From assembly GCA_023459795.1 (NCBI GenBank), contig JAEWSP010000028.1:1-64000 (forward strand): a stretch of DNA of 64,000 bases. The letters are read 5' to 3'. Of the stretch, positions 7,920 through 16,760 are shown piece by piece (the stretch's first letter is position 1; every line of letters starts with the position of its first letter). Below the pieces are notes generated by a model. That model was not told the DNA's origin. It was given only the letters and a program-made list of their open reading frames with translations, and did no database searches. This DNA comes from Bacillota bacterium (GTDB lineage Bacteria > Bacillota_I > Bacilli_A > RFN20 > CAG-288). Position numbers and translations under genes: made by a program.

Positions 7920-8684
7920 TTAGTCGTTATCGGACTGATGATCGACCTTCTCGATTTCGGAGAATTTGGCAGTGATTGCCTGCGGTCTTCCGAACAGAGT
8001 GATGGAAATCTTGACTTCGGAATTTTCCGGATCGACCTTCTCGATCTGGCCTTCAGCATCCGAGAACGTTCCGCTCAGAAGCTTGACCGTATCGCCTTCC
8101 TTGTAGTCGGAATACATATCCGGGTCTTCGATATGCATTCTCTTGAGTACCGGTTCGATCTCTTCCCGCGGAATCGGGAACGGCTTGGCACCCTTACCGG
8201 AAGATCCGGTGATACCGGAGACTCCAGGAGTGTTACGGACGACGAACCAGGTCTCATCCGTCATGATCATTTCAACGAAGATATATCCAGGATAGAAGTT
8301 CTTTTCCTTGGTGCGAGGGATCAGAACGAACTTTCCGCTTGCATCCTTCAGGAACTTTCCGGTCTTAGGATCCTTCTGCTTGGACATCTTCTGCTTGCCG
8401 TTCTCATCCAGAACCGGCTCTTCGTAGTTGGCGACGATGATACGGATGATCTTGTCTTCCATATTCATCGACTTGGCTCTCTTCTCAAGAGCTTCCTTGA
8501 CGGCATTCTCACGGGTGCCGAAGGTATTGATGACGTACCAGGCCTTATCCGGAAGCTTTTCGTTGTTATCGTTGTCTTCGTCCGGGTTGACCTCACCGAT
8601 CAGCGGGTTGATCTTGTTGACGGGAGGGACAGCCGGATCCTGGGGTAGAATCTTTTCGACAGATTTTTCTTTATTATCTTCCAT
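7920..8684 (-). CDS. nusG: Transcription termination/antitermination factor NusG, extended
   Basis: Binds RNA polymerase and controls pausing and Rho or ribosome coupling. The product has 254 residues against the usual 170-185. After an acidic, Pro-rich N-terminal extension (about 1-46) the NGN domain begins at KAWYVINTFGTRENAV and ends near PFPIPREEIEPVL. It contains an insertion of about 35 residues (about 92-126, rich in K, D and G) before the conserved YPGYIFVEM strand. The KOW domain is at about 195-250 (EGDTVKLLSGTFSDAEGQIEKV). Position after secE and rpmG supports the call. The insertion and extension have no motif I recognise. Confidence 0.95.
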   Translation of the reverse strand: MEDNKEKSVEKILPQDPAVPPVNKINPLIGEVNPDEDNDNNEKLPDKAWYVINTFGTRENAVKEALEKRAKSMNMEDKIIRIIVANYEEPVLDENGKQKMSKQKDPKTGKFLKDASGKFVLIPRTKEKNFYPGYIFVEMIMTDETWFVVRNTPGVSGITGSSGKGAKPFPIPREEIEPVLKRMHIEDPDMYSDYKEGDTVKLLSGTFSDAEGQIEKVDPENSEVKISITLFGRPQAITAKFSEIEKVDHQSDND

Positions 8685-8699
8685 GTTATGAATTTTCCT

Positions 8700-8948
8700 T
8701 TATAAGCCTAGGCAGTGAAGAATGGCCATAGCGGCAGCACCGCTTGACGAACTGCTGTTCTTCGGATAGGCATTCGAGAATGCCTTGTTGATCTGGATAG
8801 CAATGAAATCGAAGAAATAGAGGCATAAGGCAGCGACAACCGTAATCAGAAGAACAATGCCGACGTTCTTCCAAAGAGTCTTGCTGTCAGGCCAGCGGAT
8901 TCTCTTGGCTTCCTCGTTGACGCCACGGAAGTAATGATTCAGTTTCAT
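8700..8948 (-). CDS. secE: Preprotein translocase subunit SecE
   Basis: Small membrane subunit of the SecYEG channel. The 82-residue product has the family start (FRGVNEEAKRIRWPDSKTLWKN, an amphipathic helix with the RIRWP motif at about 16-20) and one membrane span (about 28-50). The tail after the span is longer than usual and contains a run of five Ser. It lies between rpmG (3 nt) and nusG (15 nt), the canonical order. Confidence 0.94.
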   Translation of the reverse strand: MKLNHYFRGVNEEAKRIRWPDSKTLWKNVGIVLLITVVAALCLYFFDFIAIQINKAFSNAYPKNSSSSSGAAAMAILHCLGL

Positions 8949-8951
8949 TCT

Positions 8952-9098
8952 TTACTTTCCCTCCTTATGCAGGGTGTACTTCCCGCACTTCGGGCAGTAC
9001 TTACGAAGTTCGAGCCTTGTGCCAACACCTTTCTTCTTGGTGACTGCATAATTGCGGCTTTGGCATTCACTGCAGACTAGGATGATTTTTTCTCTCAT
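8952..9098 (-). CDS. rpmG: 50S ribosomal protein L33
   Basis: Zinc-ribbon type L33 of the large subunit. Reading the minus strand from ATG at 9098 gives 48 residues starting [19 protein letters not shown] and ending [16 protein letters not shown]. The CxxC pairs (C9/C12 and C36/C39 by count) are intact, so this is the zinc-binding form. A TATAAT box lies upstream on the minus strand (about 9146-9151), within a short gap shared with the divergent DUF5662 gene. Confidence 0.94.
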   Translation of the reverse strand: MREKIILVCSECQSRNYAVTKKKGVGTRLELRKYCPKCGKYTLHKEGK

Positions 9099-9208
9099 AT
9101 CAGCTACCTCTCAAAATAAAAAACCCTTACCCGGGGCTTTGCAATATTATAGGACAAGAAAAGGAAAAATAGAAGGGTATAATAGTATTTGTTTTGGAAA
9201 GGATCCTT

Positions 9209-9805
9209 ATGGCTAAATATCATTTCTTCCGGCATCTCCACACGGTGGATAAACATCGGCTCCATGTATTCCTGAACTGCCTTAGGTGCGGTTATCCTTT
9301 CCGTGGCCTTGTCCATGACCTTAGCAAGTATTCCCCTACGGAGTTCTTTAACAGCGCCAAGTATTATCAAGGCATATCCTCGCCTGTCTATGCCCAGAGA
9401 AAGAAGGAAGACTGGTATTCGACGATCTGTATCCACCATACCAGGAGAAACCGCCATCACTTCGAATACTGGGTAGACTTCTTCAAAGGAGATATCGTCC
9501 TCCGTAAAATGCCCCTATCCTTCGAAGTGGAATATGGATGCGATGTGATTGCAGCAAGCCAGACTTACCAGAAAAAGTCTTTTACCAGGGATATGCCTTA
9601 TAAGTATTTCCTAAGCCATAGCCCCAGCTATATGATGAGCAAGTCAACGAAGGAATTCGAACTGGAATTCTTCAAAAGATATGCCGAATCCGGGTTCAAG
9701 CATCTGAAAAGAAAAGATACCAAGAAGATGGATGAGGAAGTGAAGAAGAAGTATCCGGATACGGAAATCATCAAGGTCTACGGAAGAGACAACTTCATCA
9801 ACTGA
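9209..9805 (+). CDS. DUF5662 family protein (His-rich, HD-like)
   Basis: Small cytoplasmic protein of 198 residues that resembles the uncharacterised DUF5662 family. The conserved pieces are VHDLSKYS (H36, D37) and the paired histidines in CIHHTRRNRHHFEYW (H76, H77, H83, H84). Together they look like a metal-binding, HD-type helical bundle, so a phosphohydrolase role is possible but untested. A longer reading frame opens at a TTG at 9194, but GGAAAGGA (9196-9203) sits just before the ATG at 9209, so I take that start. TATAAT lies at 9178-9183. It is convergent with the MATE gene and shares its terminator. Confidence 0.78.
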   Translation: MAKYHFFRHLHTVDKHRLHVFLNCLRCGYPFRGLVHDLSKYSPTEFFNSAKYYQGISSPVYAQRKKEDWYSTICIHHTRRNRHHFEYWVDFFKGDIVLRKMPLSFEVEYGCDVIAASQTYQKKSFTRDMPYKYFLSHSPSYMMSKSTKEFELEFFKRYAESGFKHLKRKDTKKMDEEVKKKYPDTEIIKVYGRDNFIN

Positions 9806-9834
9806 AAAGAGGAGGACTAAAGCTCCTCTTTTTC
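9805..9834. terminator. Bidirectional terminator between DUF5662 and MATE genes
   Basis: AAAAGAGGAG (9805-9814) pairs with CTCCTCTTTT (9823-9832). T runs are present on both strands. The stem overlaps the last base of the plus-strand stop (9803-9805), and the loop holds the stop codon of the minus-strand MATE gene (9817-9819). Confidence 0.85.
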
Positions 9835-11316
9835 CTTGTTTTCTTCTCCCCGCAGCGTCTTCTTCAGGATGATGATGAAAGGAACGATCATGATCAGGGT
9901 AGCCGAGATCCAGGCTAGAGGGTCCGCGAGGCATACGCCGATATAGCCCTTGATATCGGCGGTATGGTCGATAGGGCCTCCGTTCATCATAGGCGGCAGG
10001 AAAAGGCATAAGAGGGAACGGGCAAGAAGCTCTCCGATACCGGCAAGGAAGGGGAAGAGAGGCTGGTTAAGACCTTGTAACGTGTTGCGCAGATCGAAAA
10101 GCACCATCAGGAAGATGCCTGTGGGCAAAGCGATAAGCATATAGGTATTTCCGTATTTGATGACTTCTTCCGTGACCAGACTGGAGTCGAGGAAGATGTG
10201 AAGATAGGCGTTGTTGATCATCAAAAGAAAGCCGACAGCACAACAGAGAAGCCAGAAGATAGTACCTATCTGTATAGAAGCTTTAAACCCTGCCTTGACT
10301 CTCTTCCAATCCCTTGCTCCGTAGTTCTGACCCATGAAAGCCATCATGGCAGTTCCGAAGGAGGAATAGACTCCGCAGAAGATCCCGGAGTACTTGCAGG
10401 CGATGGAGTAGCCGACCTGAGCCGGAGTACCCGACATCATGGCATAACTTCCGGCCGAAACATAATCGAAGGAGATAACGGCACGCTGCATGATGACGAT
10501 ACCGATCTCCAGGATGGAGAACTGGAATCCGAGGGGAAGACCGAGTTTCAGATGCTCTAAAACGAACTGGAAAGTGACCTTTCCGTCTCCTTTACGGAAG
10601 CGTAGTTGAGGATATTTCCGGAAGGCATAAAGGAAACAGAGACCGCCGGAAACAAGGGCGGTAATATTCGTTGCCCAGGCGGCACCTAATTCTCCCCAGT
10701 GGAAGCCGGCGACAAAAAGAAGATCCAAAACAATGTTGACTACAACACCCAATAACAGGAAAAGGAACGGAGTATAGCTATCTCCGAGTGCCTGAAGAAC
10801 ACAGATAATTACGTTACTAGCAACTTGGAATATAATGCCGATGTAGATTGTAAGGAGATAATTATAAGCAGCTTGGTAAACCGCCTGCCCTGCACTTCCC
10901 TCCTCGCCCGGAACGATAGAGAGGAGTTTCAGGAGCTGGGGAGTAAAGAGAACACCGAGTATAGTAAGGATTACCGAAAGACCAAGGGATAGATAAATCT
11001 GGACCAGGAAGCTTTTTCTTACACCGTCTGGATCGTGAGCTCCCGCCTTATGGGCAGTAACAACGGAAAAACCGGAGGCAGCACCGATAGCAATCATGAT
11101 GACCAGATTGATTAACGGATTGACATCGTTGACACCGGCTATCTGCTCGGCCGAGAGATTCCGTCCCAGAACAATGGAATCGGTTAGGAAATTTGCCTGC
11201 TGAAAAACCAGAGAAAGCATAATCGGAATAAGGAAAACAAGAATGGTTTTGTGGATCTCCCCTTTTGTCAGGTCAATCGGCTCGAATAGTTTCTTAATTC
11301 TTTGAAAGAACGTCAT
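9817..11316 (-). CDS. MATE family multidrug/sodium efflux transporter
   Basis: Exports drugs or metabolites across the cytoplasmic membrane by Na+ or H+ antiport. The 499-residue product has the usual 12 hydrophobic segments and the family start (DLTKGEIHKTILVFLIPIMLSLVFQQANFLTDSIVLGR), with the second-half counterpart around residue 250-300 (FQFSILEIGIVIMQRAV). The substrate cannot be told from sequence. A GTG at 11325 would extend the frame by three residues, but GAGG (11325-11328) is positioned 8 nt before the ATG at 11316, so the ATG is preferred. The promoter region contains a palindrome (11383-11399). Confidence 0.9.
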   Translation of the reverse strand: MTFFQRIKKLFEPIDLTKGEIHKTILVFLIPIMLSLVFQQANFLTDSIVLGRNLSAEQIAGVNDVNPLINLVIMIAIGAASGFSVVTAHKAGAHDPDGVRKSFLVQIYLSLGLSVILTILGVLFTPQLLKLLSIVPGEEGSAGQAVYQAAYNYLLTIYIGIIFQVASNVIICVLQALGDSYTPFLFLLLGVVVNIVLDLLFVAGFHWGELGAAWATNITALVSGGLCFLYAFRKYPQLRFRKGDGKVTFQFVLEHLKLGLPLGFQFSILEIGIVIMQRAVISFDYVSAGSYAMMSGTPAQVGYSIACKYSGIFCGVYSSFGTAMMAFMGQNYGARDWKRVKAGFKASIQIGTIFWLLCCAVGFLLMINNAYLHIFLDSSLVTEEVIKYGNTYMLIALPTGIFLMVLFDLRNTLQGLNQPLFPFLAGIGELLARSLLCLFLPPMMNGGPIDHTADIKGYIGVCLADPLAWISATLIMIVPFIIILKKTLRGEENKEKEEL

Positions 11317-11708
11317 AGCAAACACCTCTGTTCAGCTTTCTGCATTAGAAGGGAGCAACCCTAGCGCTAATACTATAGACTTTTTAACAAATTGTTAAAG
11401 AAGAACAATCAACGAAAAAAGAAACGGACATTTTCGATGGCTCTTTTTGGAAAAAAGCAGAAACGAGGAAAAATTGAAGAAAGAGGTTACATGCAGGAAC
11501 TAAAAAGCAATTATTAGCTAAAAATTAGCTAGAAGATAGAAAGAAACAAGTAAATTTTCTAAAAAAATAACATTTTTTTGTGAAAATTCCAGTATGTAGG
11601 AAAGCGCTATCCGTTATTTTGTCTTTTTCCTATTTTTATAGAATAGAACTATTGTATTTCCCCTTTTTGCCTGCTTTATGCGATTTATTGCCCTGTGGGA
11701 GGGAAAAT
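11317..11708. other. Intergenic region with two promoters and two operator-like sites
   Basis: About 390 bases of AT-rich DNA between the divergent MATE and lipoprotein genes. On the minus strand a TATAGT box (11372-11377) serves MATE. A perfect palindrome, TTTAACAAATTGTTAAA (11383-11399), covers its -35 region. On the plus side, a site with 12 of 14 matches to the cre consensus of LacI/CcpA-type regulators lies at 11599-11612 (GGAAAGCGCTATCC), and TAGAAT (about 11638-11643) is a possible -10 for the lipoprotein. No RNA gene is recognisable. A GTG-started extension of the lipoprotein frame into this region (from 11580) is unlikely because it would bury the signal peptide. Confidence 0.5.
11383..11399. 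promoter_or_regulatory. Operator-like palindrome over the MATE promoter
   Basis: TTTAACAA, one central base, then TTGTTAAA: a perfect 8+1+8 inverted repeat covering the -35 region of the minus-strand promoter (-10 TATAGT at 11372-11377). The half-site resembles the one in the inverted repeat at 43374-43398. Confidence 0.45.
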
Positions 11709-13349
11709 ATGAAATCGAAACGACTCGTCAGTATGGTAGCACTTGCTTTGGCTTTGACCGGTTGCAAGACTACGCCAGCCACTTCTTCTACTACTAATCA
11801 TTCTTCTTCTTCTTCTTCGGCAGAAAAGGCAAGCAGCTCTTCTTCTTCGAAAGCTACTTCCTCTACTTCCAAAGCAATGGAGAAGGAAGACTATAAGGAT
11901 AAGTTAGATGAGCTTATTGCCGCTCTCGGGGAGAAGAAGGGGTATACGCTGACTTATGCCAGTGGAAACGTGGAGAAGATTATTGGAGAAGAAGCCTTTC
12001 TTCAGTACGGAACTTCTTCTTCTGGCACTGCATTCAGGAACGGAATCCTGAAGAACGGTCAGCAAGGTTATTTTTCTTATACTGTTGAGAACAATGCTGT
12101 CTCTCTGCAAAAAGCTTTATCCCCGAACAAGGATGCCAAGATTGCGGATATGTACGAAGCAATGATTGGGGATACGGCCTATGACCTTTCCGGTCTTACT
12201 GGTTTGAAGCAGGATGCCAACTACTGGGACACCTTCACTTCCAAGACGGCGACGGATATTGCCATTGTTGCTCCAATTGCGACCGGTTATACGGTAAGTC
12301 AGCTGACTGCTAGAGACTATTCCATCAAGCAGTTCAGCGTCCAGCTGGATAACGATCTCAAAGGATTCTCTGTCAACATCGGTATGCTGGATGCAAAACA
12401 GGTAAGCCACGACGTCAGTTTCACCATTGCTGCTATTGGCGAAGCTACTACGGATGATGTTGTTTCCGCCTATCTTGCCTCTCCTGTTGTGGCTCCTGCT
12501 CCGACTGCCTTCTCCACTGCGATGCAGGGATATATGACGGAACTGGTAAACGAAGTCATTCCGATTACTGGATTCACGGTTGGTATGAGTGAGAACGCAT
12601 ATAACACGGAAGGAAATGCATATTCTTCTGGGGATACGCTCTCCACTGTCCAGATCAATGATTACTTCTGCGGTGATATCACGGATGCATATAAGGCAAC
12701 CCTTATTGCAAGCAACTGGGTTTATACGGGCACGAATACATCCGGTACTTTGTTTTTCAAGAAGACAATCTCGGCGAATAGTCTTGCGGATAGAAAAGGC
12801 GAGATTTATTACGAGGTGGCCGTTCAATATAATTCGGGAAGCACGTGGAATGATACCAAAAAGCTTGTCTATCCTAATGGCCTATTCATTGTCGCAGTCC
12901 TCGGGAAGATAGAAGCAGGGTTCACCACGGCTTCAGTCGCGGATGCCAATACCTATCTAGCCGGATTCGACTATACGGATGGGGCTGCAGAACCGAAGAA
13001 TCTTCTTCCTGCCCTGCCGTTTGCACAAGCGGATGTCACCAATTTCCAATTAATCAATGAAACGGTTTTGGCCCAAGCGAAGATTAGCACTTCCGTTCAA
13101 ACTTATGTCGAAGTCTCCGGAAAGCTTGCGGATGAAGCAACTGCTATTACTACTCTAAACGGATACATCACTACTCTTTCAGGTCTTGGATATACGGCAG
13201 GGACGACTCTCTCGACTTCTTCTTTGGTTTCTTTGTCCTCTTATACAGCCGGGACATATGCTAACGGCGTACACAAAGGGCTTGTTGTAAGAATCGGTCT
13301 GGATTCCACTGCCAAAGACGGGACGTTTACGATCATCTTTGCTTATTAG
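11709..13349 (+). CDS. Surface lipoprotein, paralogue A of a tandem family
   Basis: Secreted lipid-anchored protein of 546 residues. The signal peptide ends in lipobox LTGC (Cys19). A low-complexity Ser/Thr linker (about 24-60) follows, coded partly by a TTC repeat, then a large extracellular region. The same blocks recur in the two downstream genes: an YKDKLDELIAAL-type helix, a G-I-L-x-N-G-x-Q-G-x-F segment, an ITGFTVGM segment, a DYFCGDIT segment, and a C-terminal DEATAITTLNGYITTLSGLGY segment. I recognise no family. The start is ATG 11709 behind GGGAGGGA. A cre-like site lies 97 bases upstream of the start. The next gene starts 30 nt after the stop. Confidence 0.8.
   Translation: MKSKRLVSMVALALALTGCKTTPATSSTTNHSSSSSSAEKASSSSSSKATSSTSKAMEKEDYKDKLDELIAALGEKKGYTLTYASGNVEKIIGEEAFLQYGTSSSGTAFRNGILKNGQQGYFSYTVENNAVSLQKALSPNKDAKIADMYEAMIGDTAYDLSGLTGLKQDANYWDTFTSKTATDIAIVAPIATGYTVSQLTARDYSIKQFSVQLDNDLKGFSVNIGMLDAKQVSHDVSFTIAAIGEATTDDVVSAYLASPVVAPAPTAFSTAMQGYMTELVNEVIPITGFTVGMSENAYNTEGNAYSSGDTLSTVQINDYFCGDITDAYKATLIASNWVYTGTNTSGTLFFKKTISANSLADRKGEIYYEVAVQYNSGSTWNDTKKLVYPNGLFIVAVLGKIEAGFTTASVADANTYLAGFDYTDGAAEPKNLLPALPFAQADVTNFQLINETVLAQAKISTSVQTYVEVSGKLADEATAITTLNGYITTLSGLGYTAGTTLSTSSLVSLSSYTAGTYANGVHKGLVVRIGLDSTAKDGTFTIIFAY
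11801..11818 (+). repeat. (TTC)6 trinucleotide repeat in the lipoprotein linker
   Basis: Six perfect TTC units. They are read out of phase with the codons and give a Ser run in the linker of lipoprotein A. Length change by slippage would add or remove whole residues without shifting the frame. Confidence 0.8.
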
Positions 13350-13379
13350 TCGTTTCTACAAAAAATGGGGAAAATCATT

Positions 13380-14999
13380 ATGAAAAAAAGATTATTACAG
13401 ACGTTACTACTTCTTTCTGTCAGCCTTTCCGGATGCAAAGCTACAGTCGCGACTTCTTCTTCCGTTTCTTCCTCTTCCAAGGATTCCGAGAAGACTTCTA
13501 CTTCCGATAAGCCGATCCAGACTTCTTCTTCCACCTCTACTTCTTCCACGTCTGATGCCGGAGGAGATTCTGCCAAAACGGCAGCCGAATACGAAACCGA
13601 ACTGGAAGGGTATATGTCTTCCCTTTCCAATAAGTCCAGTGTCACTCTTACGAGAACCGGTGAGTGGAACGTAAAGTATATGGATAATGCTTCGGGTGAG
13701 GTCAAGACCTATCTGGGATCCAAGGCCTCTAATCCGGGTGTCGGCATCCTGAAGAGAGCAGAAGGTTTCTTCAATTTCACCGTTGCCAGCAGAGCCGTTG
13801 TCCTTGGAGACTTCCTGACTCCTAATACCACTCTGGATATTACGGAATTCGATGATCTTACTCCTTATGATTTCGGCAATGCCGAGTATACCCAGGATGA
13901 TGCCAAGCCAGGAACGTTTACTTCCGATGATGCCATCCTCTGCGGAGTCCTTATGAAGGAACTTTACAGCGGATACGCCACTATCAACAATGGTGTTGTC
14001 AATTCCTTCATGGTCTCTCTTACCGCTAACGTCAAGGACGGGTTCAAGGTCAGTTACGATGTCATCGGTACGAAGTCCGGAAAGACCCTGGCTTCTATTT
14101 CTTTCACTCTTTCCAACATCGGGTCCACAACCGATGCTGCTGTTACCAAGGCGATGAACGATACGACTCCGATTGCAGCACCTACTGCTTTCCCGGCCGC
14201 TTCCAGCACTACGATGGCTGAGCTTACTGCTCCGATTCCGCTTACCGGCCTTACTTATGGAATGGCTTATCAGGATCTGACGAATTCCGATGGGGATACT
14301 GTCGGCGGTGTCATTATGGATTATGCCTCCGGCGATATCTCTACTGCTTATAGTCTTGCTTTGCTTTCGCAGGGTTATGTTGCTCCGGCAGCTGGAGGAA
14401 CTTCGACTGCTTATAGCCATATCACTCAGAACCAGGTTATTGCCAGCCATACTCCGGAAAGCGGAGACTATGTCTACTGCAAGTATGTCCAGGCTTCGTC
14501 CTTGACAGATGCCACGGAGAAGAAGCTCTACACGAAGGGTGTCTTCCTGATTAAATACTGGAACGATACTTTCTTCGAACTGAACACAGCAGCCGATATC
14601 ACTACCTATTTCGGAACGCTGGATTATAAGAATGATGCCAAGACTGGCAGCATCGTTCCGCTTCCGGGATTCCTTGGTGCTGCGACGTCCCTGACTCTTT
14701 ATGACTATGCAAGCCAGTTGACCGGTTCTGGATATGATTACTATGCAACATTAGGCGGAGCCTTCGCGGATCAGGCAACGGCTATCACCGATCTGAATGC
14801 CTACCTTACGACTCTTGCCGGACTTGGCTATGTTCCGTTCTCTTCCTCTGCTACGGAAATCGCCTATCTTTCTACAAGCGTTACTGCCTGCCAGATCGCT
14901 TACAAGGGAACTACTTATAGCGCCAAGAAGTACAAGGGATTCGTTGTGGTTGCCCAGATTGACACAAGCGGCAACTTCCAGATTCTCTTTGCCGAGTAG
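13380..14999 (+). CDS. Surface lipoprotein, paralogue B
   Basis: 539-residue lipoprotein with lipobox LSGC (Cys about 19) and a Ser/Thr-rich linker (about 24-65). It is clearly paralogous to A and C through the whole external region: ILKRAEGFFNFTV, LTPNTTLDITEF, PLTGLTYGM, DYASGDISTAYSLALL, LYTKGVFLI and FADQATAITDLNAYLTTLAG. The reading frame also has an ATG at 13365. The one at 13380 is preferred because it starts the signal peptide directly and GGGGAAAA lies 9 nt before it. Function unknown; extracellular binding or matrix roles are possible. It probably shares a transcript with A and is closed by a strong terminator. Confidence 0.8.
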   Translation: MKKRLLQTLLLLSVSLSGCKATVATSSSVSSSSKDSEKTSTSDKPIQTSSSTSTSSTSDAGGDSAKTAAEYETELEGYMSSLSNKSSVTLTRTGEWNVKYMDNASGEVKTYLGSKASNPGVGILKRAEGFFNFTVASRAVVLGDFLTPNTTLDITEFDDLTPYDFGNAEYTQDDAKPGTFTSDDAILCGVLMKELYSGYATINNGVVNSFMVSLTANVKDGFKVSYDVIGTKSGKTLASISFTLSNIGSTTDAAVTKAMNDTTPIAAPTAFPAASSTTMAELTAPIPLTGLTYGMAYQDLTNSDGDTVGGVIMDYASGDISTAYSLALLSQGYVAPAAGGTSTAYSHITQNQVIASHTPESGDYVYCKYVQASSLTDATEKKLYTKGVFLIKYWNDTFFELNTAADITTYFGTLDYKNDAKTGSIVPLPGFLGAATSLTLYDYASQLTGSGYDYYATLGGAFADQATAITDLNAYLTTLAGLGYVPFSSSATEIAYLSTSVTACQIAYKGTTYSAKKYKGFVVVAQIDTSGNFQILFAE

Positions 15000-15014
15000 A
15001 CAAGACAAGAAGAT

Positions 15015-15045
15015 CGGCTGAGAGGAAAAACCTCTCAGCCGTTTT
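15015..15045 (+). terminator. Intrinsic terminator after lipoprotein B
   Basis: An 11-bp stem (CGGCTGAGAGG, 15015-15025, with CCTCTCAGCCG, 15031-15041), loop of five A, then TTTT. Confidence 0.9.
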
Positions 15046-15053
15046 CGGAAATT

Positions 15054-15082
15054 TTGACTTTTTTGCGTTACACTAATAAAGA
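15054..15082 (+). promoter_or_regulatory. Promoter of lipoprotein C
   Basis: TTGACT (15054-15059) followed by 17 bases and TAAAGA (15077-15082). The -35 is good and the -10 weak. It shows that the third paralogue has its own transcription unit. A ribosome site GGAGG lies at 15091-15095. Confidence 0.45.
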
Positions 15083-15103
15083 CCCATTAGGAGGAATTGC
15101 AAT

Positions 15104-16708
15104 ATGAAGAAAAGAAAGATTCTTTTTCTGACTAGCCTTTTACTTATTTCGGGATGCCATGCATCCCCGTCTTCCAGTGAAAAAGAGATCTCCCCTAATC
15201 CGGTCTCCTCTACTTCCCCGACCTCTTCTACCGGCTCTTCTTTTGCAAAGACCGCAGAAGAATACAAAGCGGATCTGAAACAGTTCCAAAGCAAGCTTGC
15301 CTCGAATACTCCTTTGACTCTTACTGTCCCCGGGGATTCCGTAACCAAGTTCTTAGGCAGTGACTGCTTCCTGAAGGTCAAGACCAGCAAAGCCGGAGGC
15401 AATGAAGAGATCCCGTTTACAGACGGAGAAGGAATCCTTCCTAACGGCGAACAAGGGATCTTTGCTTTCGAGAAGAAAGACAGCGTAGTTACCTTAGGCA
15501 GTATGGTTACTCCGAACAAGGAAGCAGATATCAGTTCCAAATATCCATTCCCTTATAATTTATAAAAAGTTGCTTTCTCTCAGAACCCTACTGAAATTAA
15601 TGCCTTTACTACTCTTAGCAGAGAGGCCATTCAGACAGTCACTAACCTTACCGGGAACCCAAGCTATTATGCTTCCTTTGCCCAGAGCCTGACTTTAAGG
15701 CTTCTTTCCAATGACCGGGTTTCCATCTCCGGAGTCTTCCTGGTCGATGCTGACGGGGATCAGGTCGTAGAAAAAAGAACAAGCTTCGGTCTTATCTTCT
15801 CCGACATCGGGACTACTACCGATTTGGAAGTCCTGGCCAGGAAGAATACACCGGAGACATTAGTGAATCCGTCTTCTTTCTCGGCCCCTGTTGCCGCTGA
15901 TATGGTTTCTATCTACGGAGAAGAGCTTCCCCATACCGGGTTTACATACGGAACCTCCTTCGCGGAAGAAAAAGAAAGCACTTCCGATGCTCTGATTAGC
16001 CTAACTGTAGAAGACTACCTAGCCGGAGACATCACGGAGAATTACATCTCCCTTCTTACCGGGGCAGGCTTTGCAGAAAAGGATCTCGGAGAGAGCGATC
16101 TTGGAAAGAATTCCAAATCCTATCTTCTGGAGAAGACAAAGGTAGAAGGAAGTTCCGCTACTAAGAAGGGACCGCTCAAGACCCAGGCCTTCCTCTATTT
16201 CTATTCCAAGGAATACCTGCAGTCGCTTGTCCCGAACGACGGACTTCTCTATCCTAACGGCAAGCTGGTCCTGACTCTACAGAACTTCCAGTATCCGTTC
16301 TCTACTGCCTCTCTTTCCGAAACAAACACTTATCTTTCCGGTCTTTCCTACAAAGACAGCAGCGACCGTCTTCTCCTTCCTCCCTTTGCTTTCGATGAAG
16401 ACGACCTTGCTTCCTTCCTCTTTACGGAGAAAGAGGATCCGGAGCTTACCCTGAGCCTATCCTTTGCCGGTTCCTTTACGACCCTTGCTCTTGCTGTCCA
16501 GGACCTGAAGGAGACCGGAGATAGCCTGGTTGCTCTTGGCTACACCGGTTCTGTCCTAGTCTCTGCTCCGGCAGAAGGAGAGACAACCAATGCCTCTCTG
16601 GTCTATGCGCTTGGGGACTACAAAGATTCCAGTTCCAAGGGAATCCAGGTCTCCTTCTCCCTCTCCTCGGATGCCGCCTTCACCATCCTGGTGAAGTACA
16701 AGGCGTAG
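15104..16708 (+). pseudogene. Surface lipoprotein, paralogue C, interrupted by one in-frame TAA
   Basis: From ATG 15104 the frame encodes a lipoprotein (lipobox ISGC, Ser/Thr linker, then family blocks such as ILPNGEQGIFAF). A TAA at 15563-15565 stops it after 153 residues. Reading on in the same frame past the TAA gives an uninterrupted, homologous sequence (LPHTGFTYGTSF, VEDYLAGDITENYISLL, LLYPNGKLVLTL) to a natural stop at 16706-16708. The full frame would give 533 residues, the same as A and B. The lesion is therefore a single nonsense codon. No ribosome site precedes a restart. It could be recent decay, a sequencing error, or read-through. Promoter, ribosome site and terminator are intact. 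Confidence 0.85.
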
Positions 16709-16722
16709 AAAACAGACACAAG

Positions 16723-16746
16723 AAAAGGCTGCCGCGGCAGCCTTTT
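16723..16746. terminator. Bidirectional terminator between lipoprotein C and serS
   Basis: A 24-base perfect palindrome with core GGCTGCCGCGGCAGCC, AAAA on one side and TTTT on the other, placed 15 bases from each of the two convergent stop codons. Confidence 0.85.
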
Positions 16747-16760
16747 CCTTTGGTCTGATT

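Noticed and set aside
15104..16708. Recoding of TAA as a sense codon in this genome
   Set aside because: TAA ends many other genes in the window at the expected place, including rpmH, rpmG, pdxY and the HTH and hydrolase genes' neighbours, so the internal TAA is a local event.
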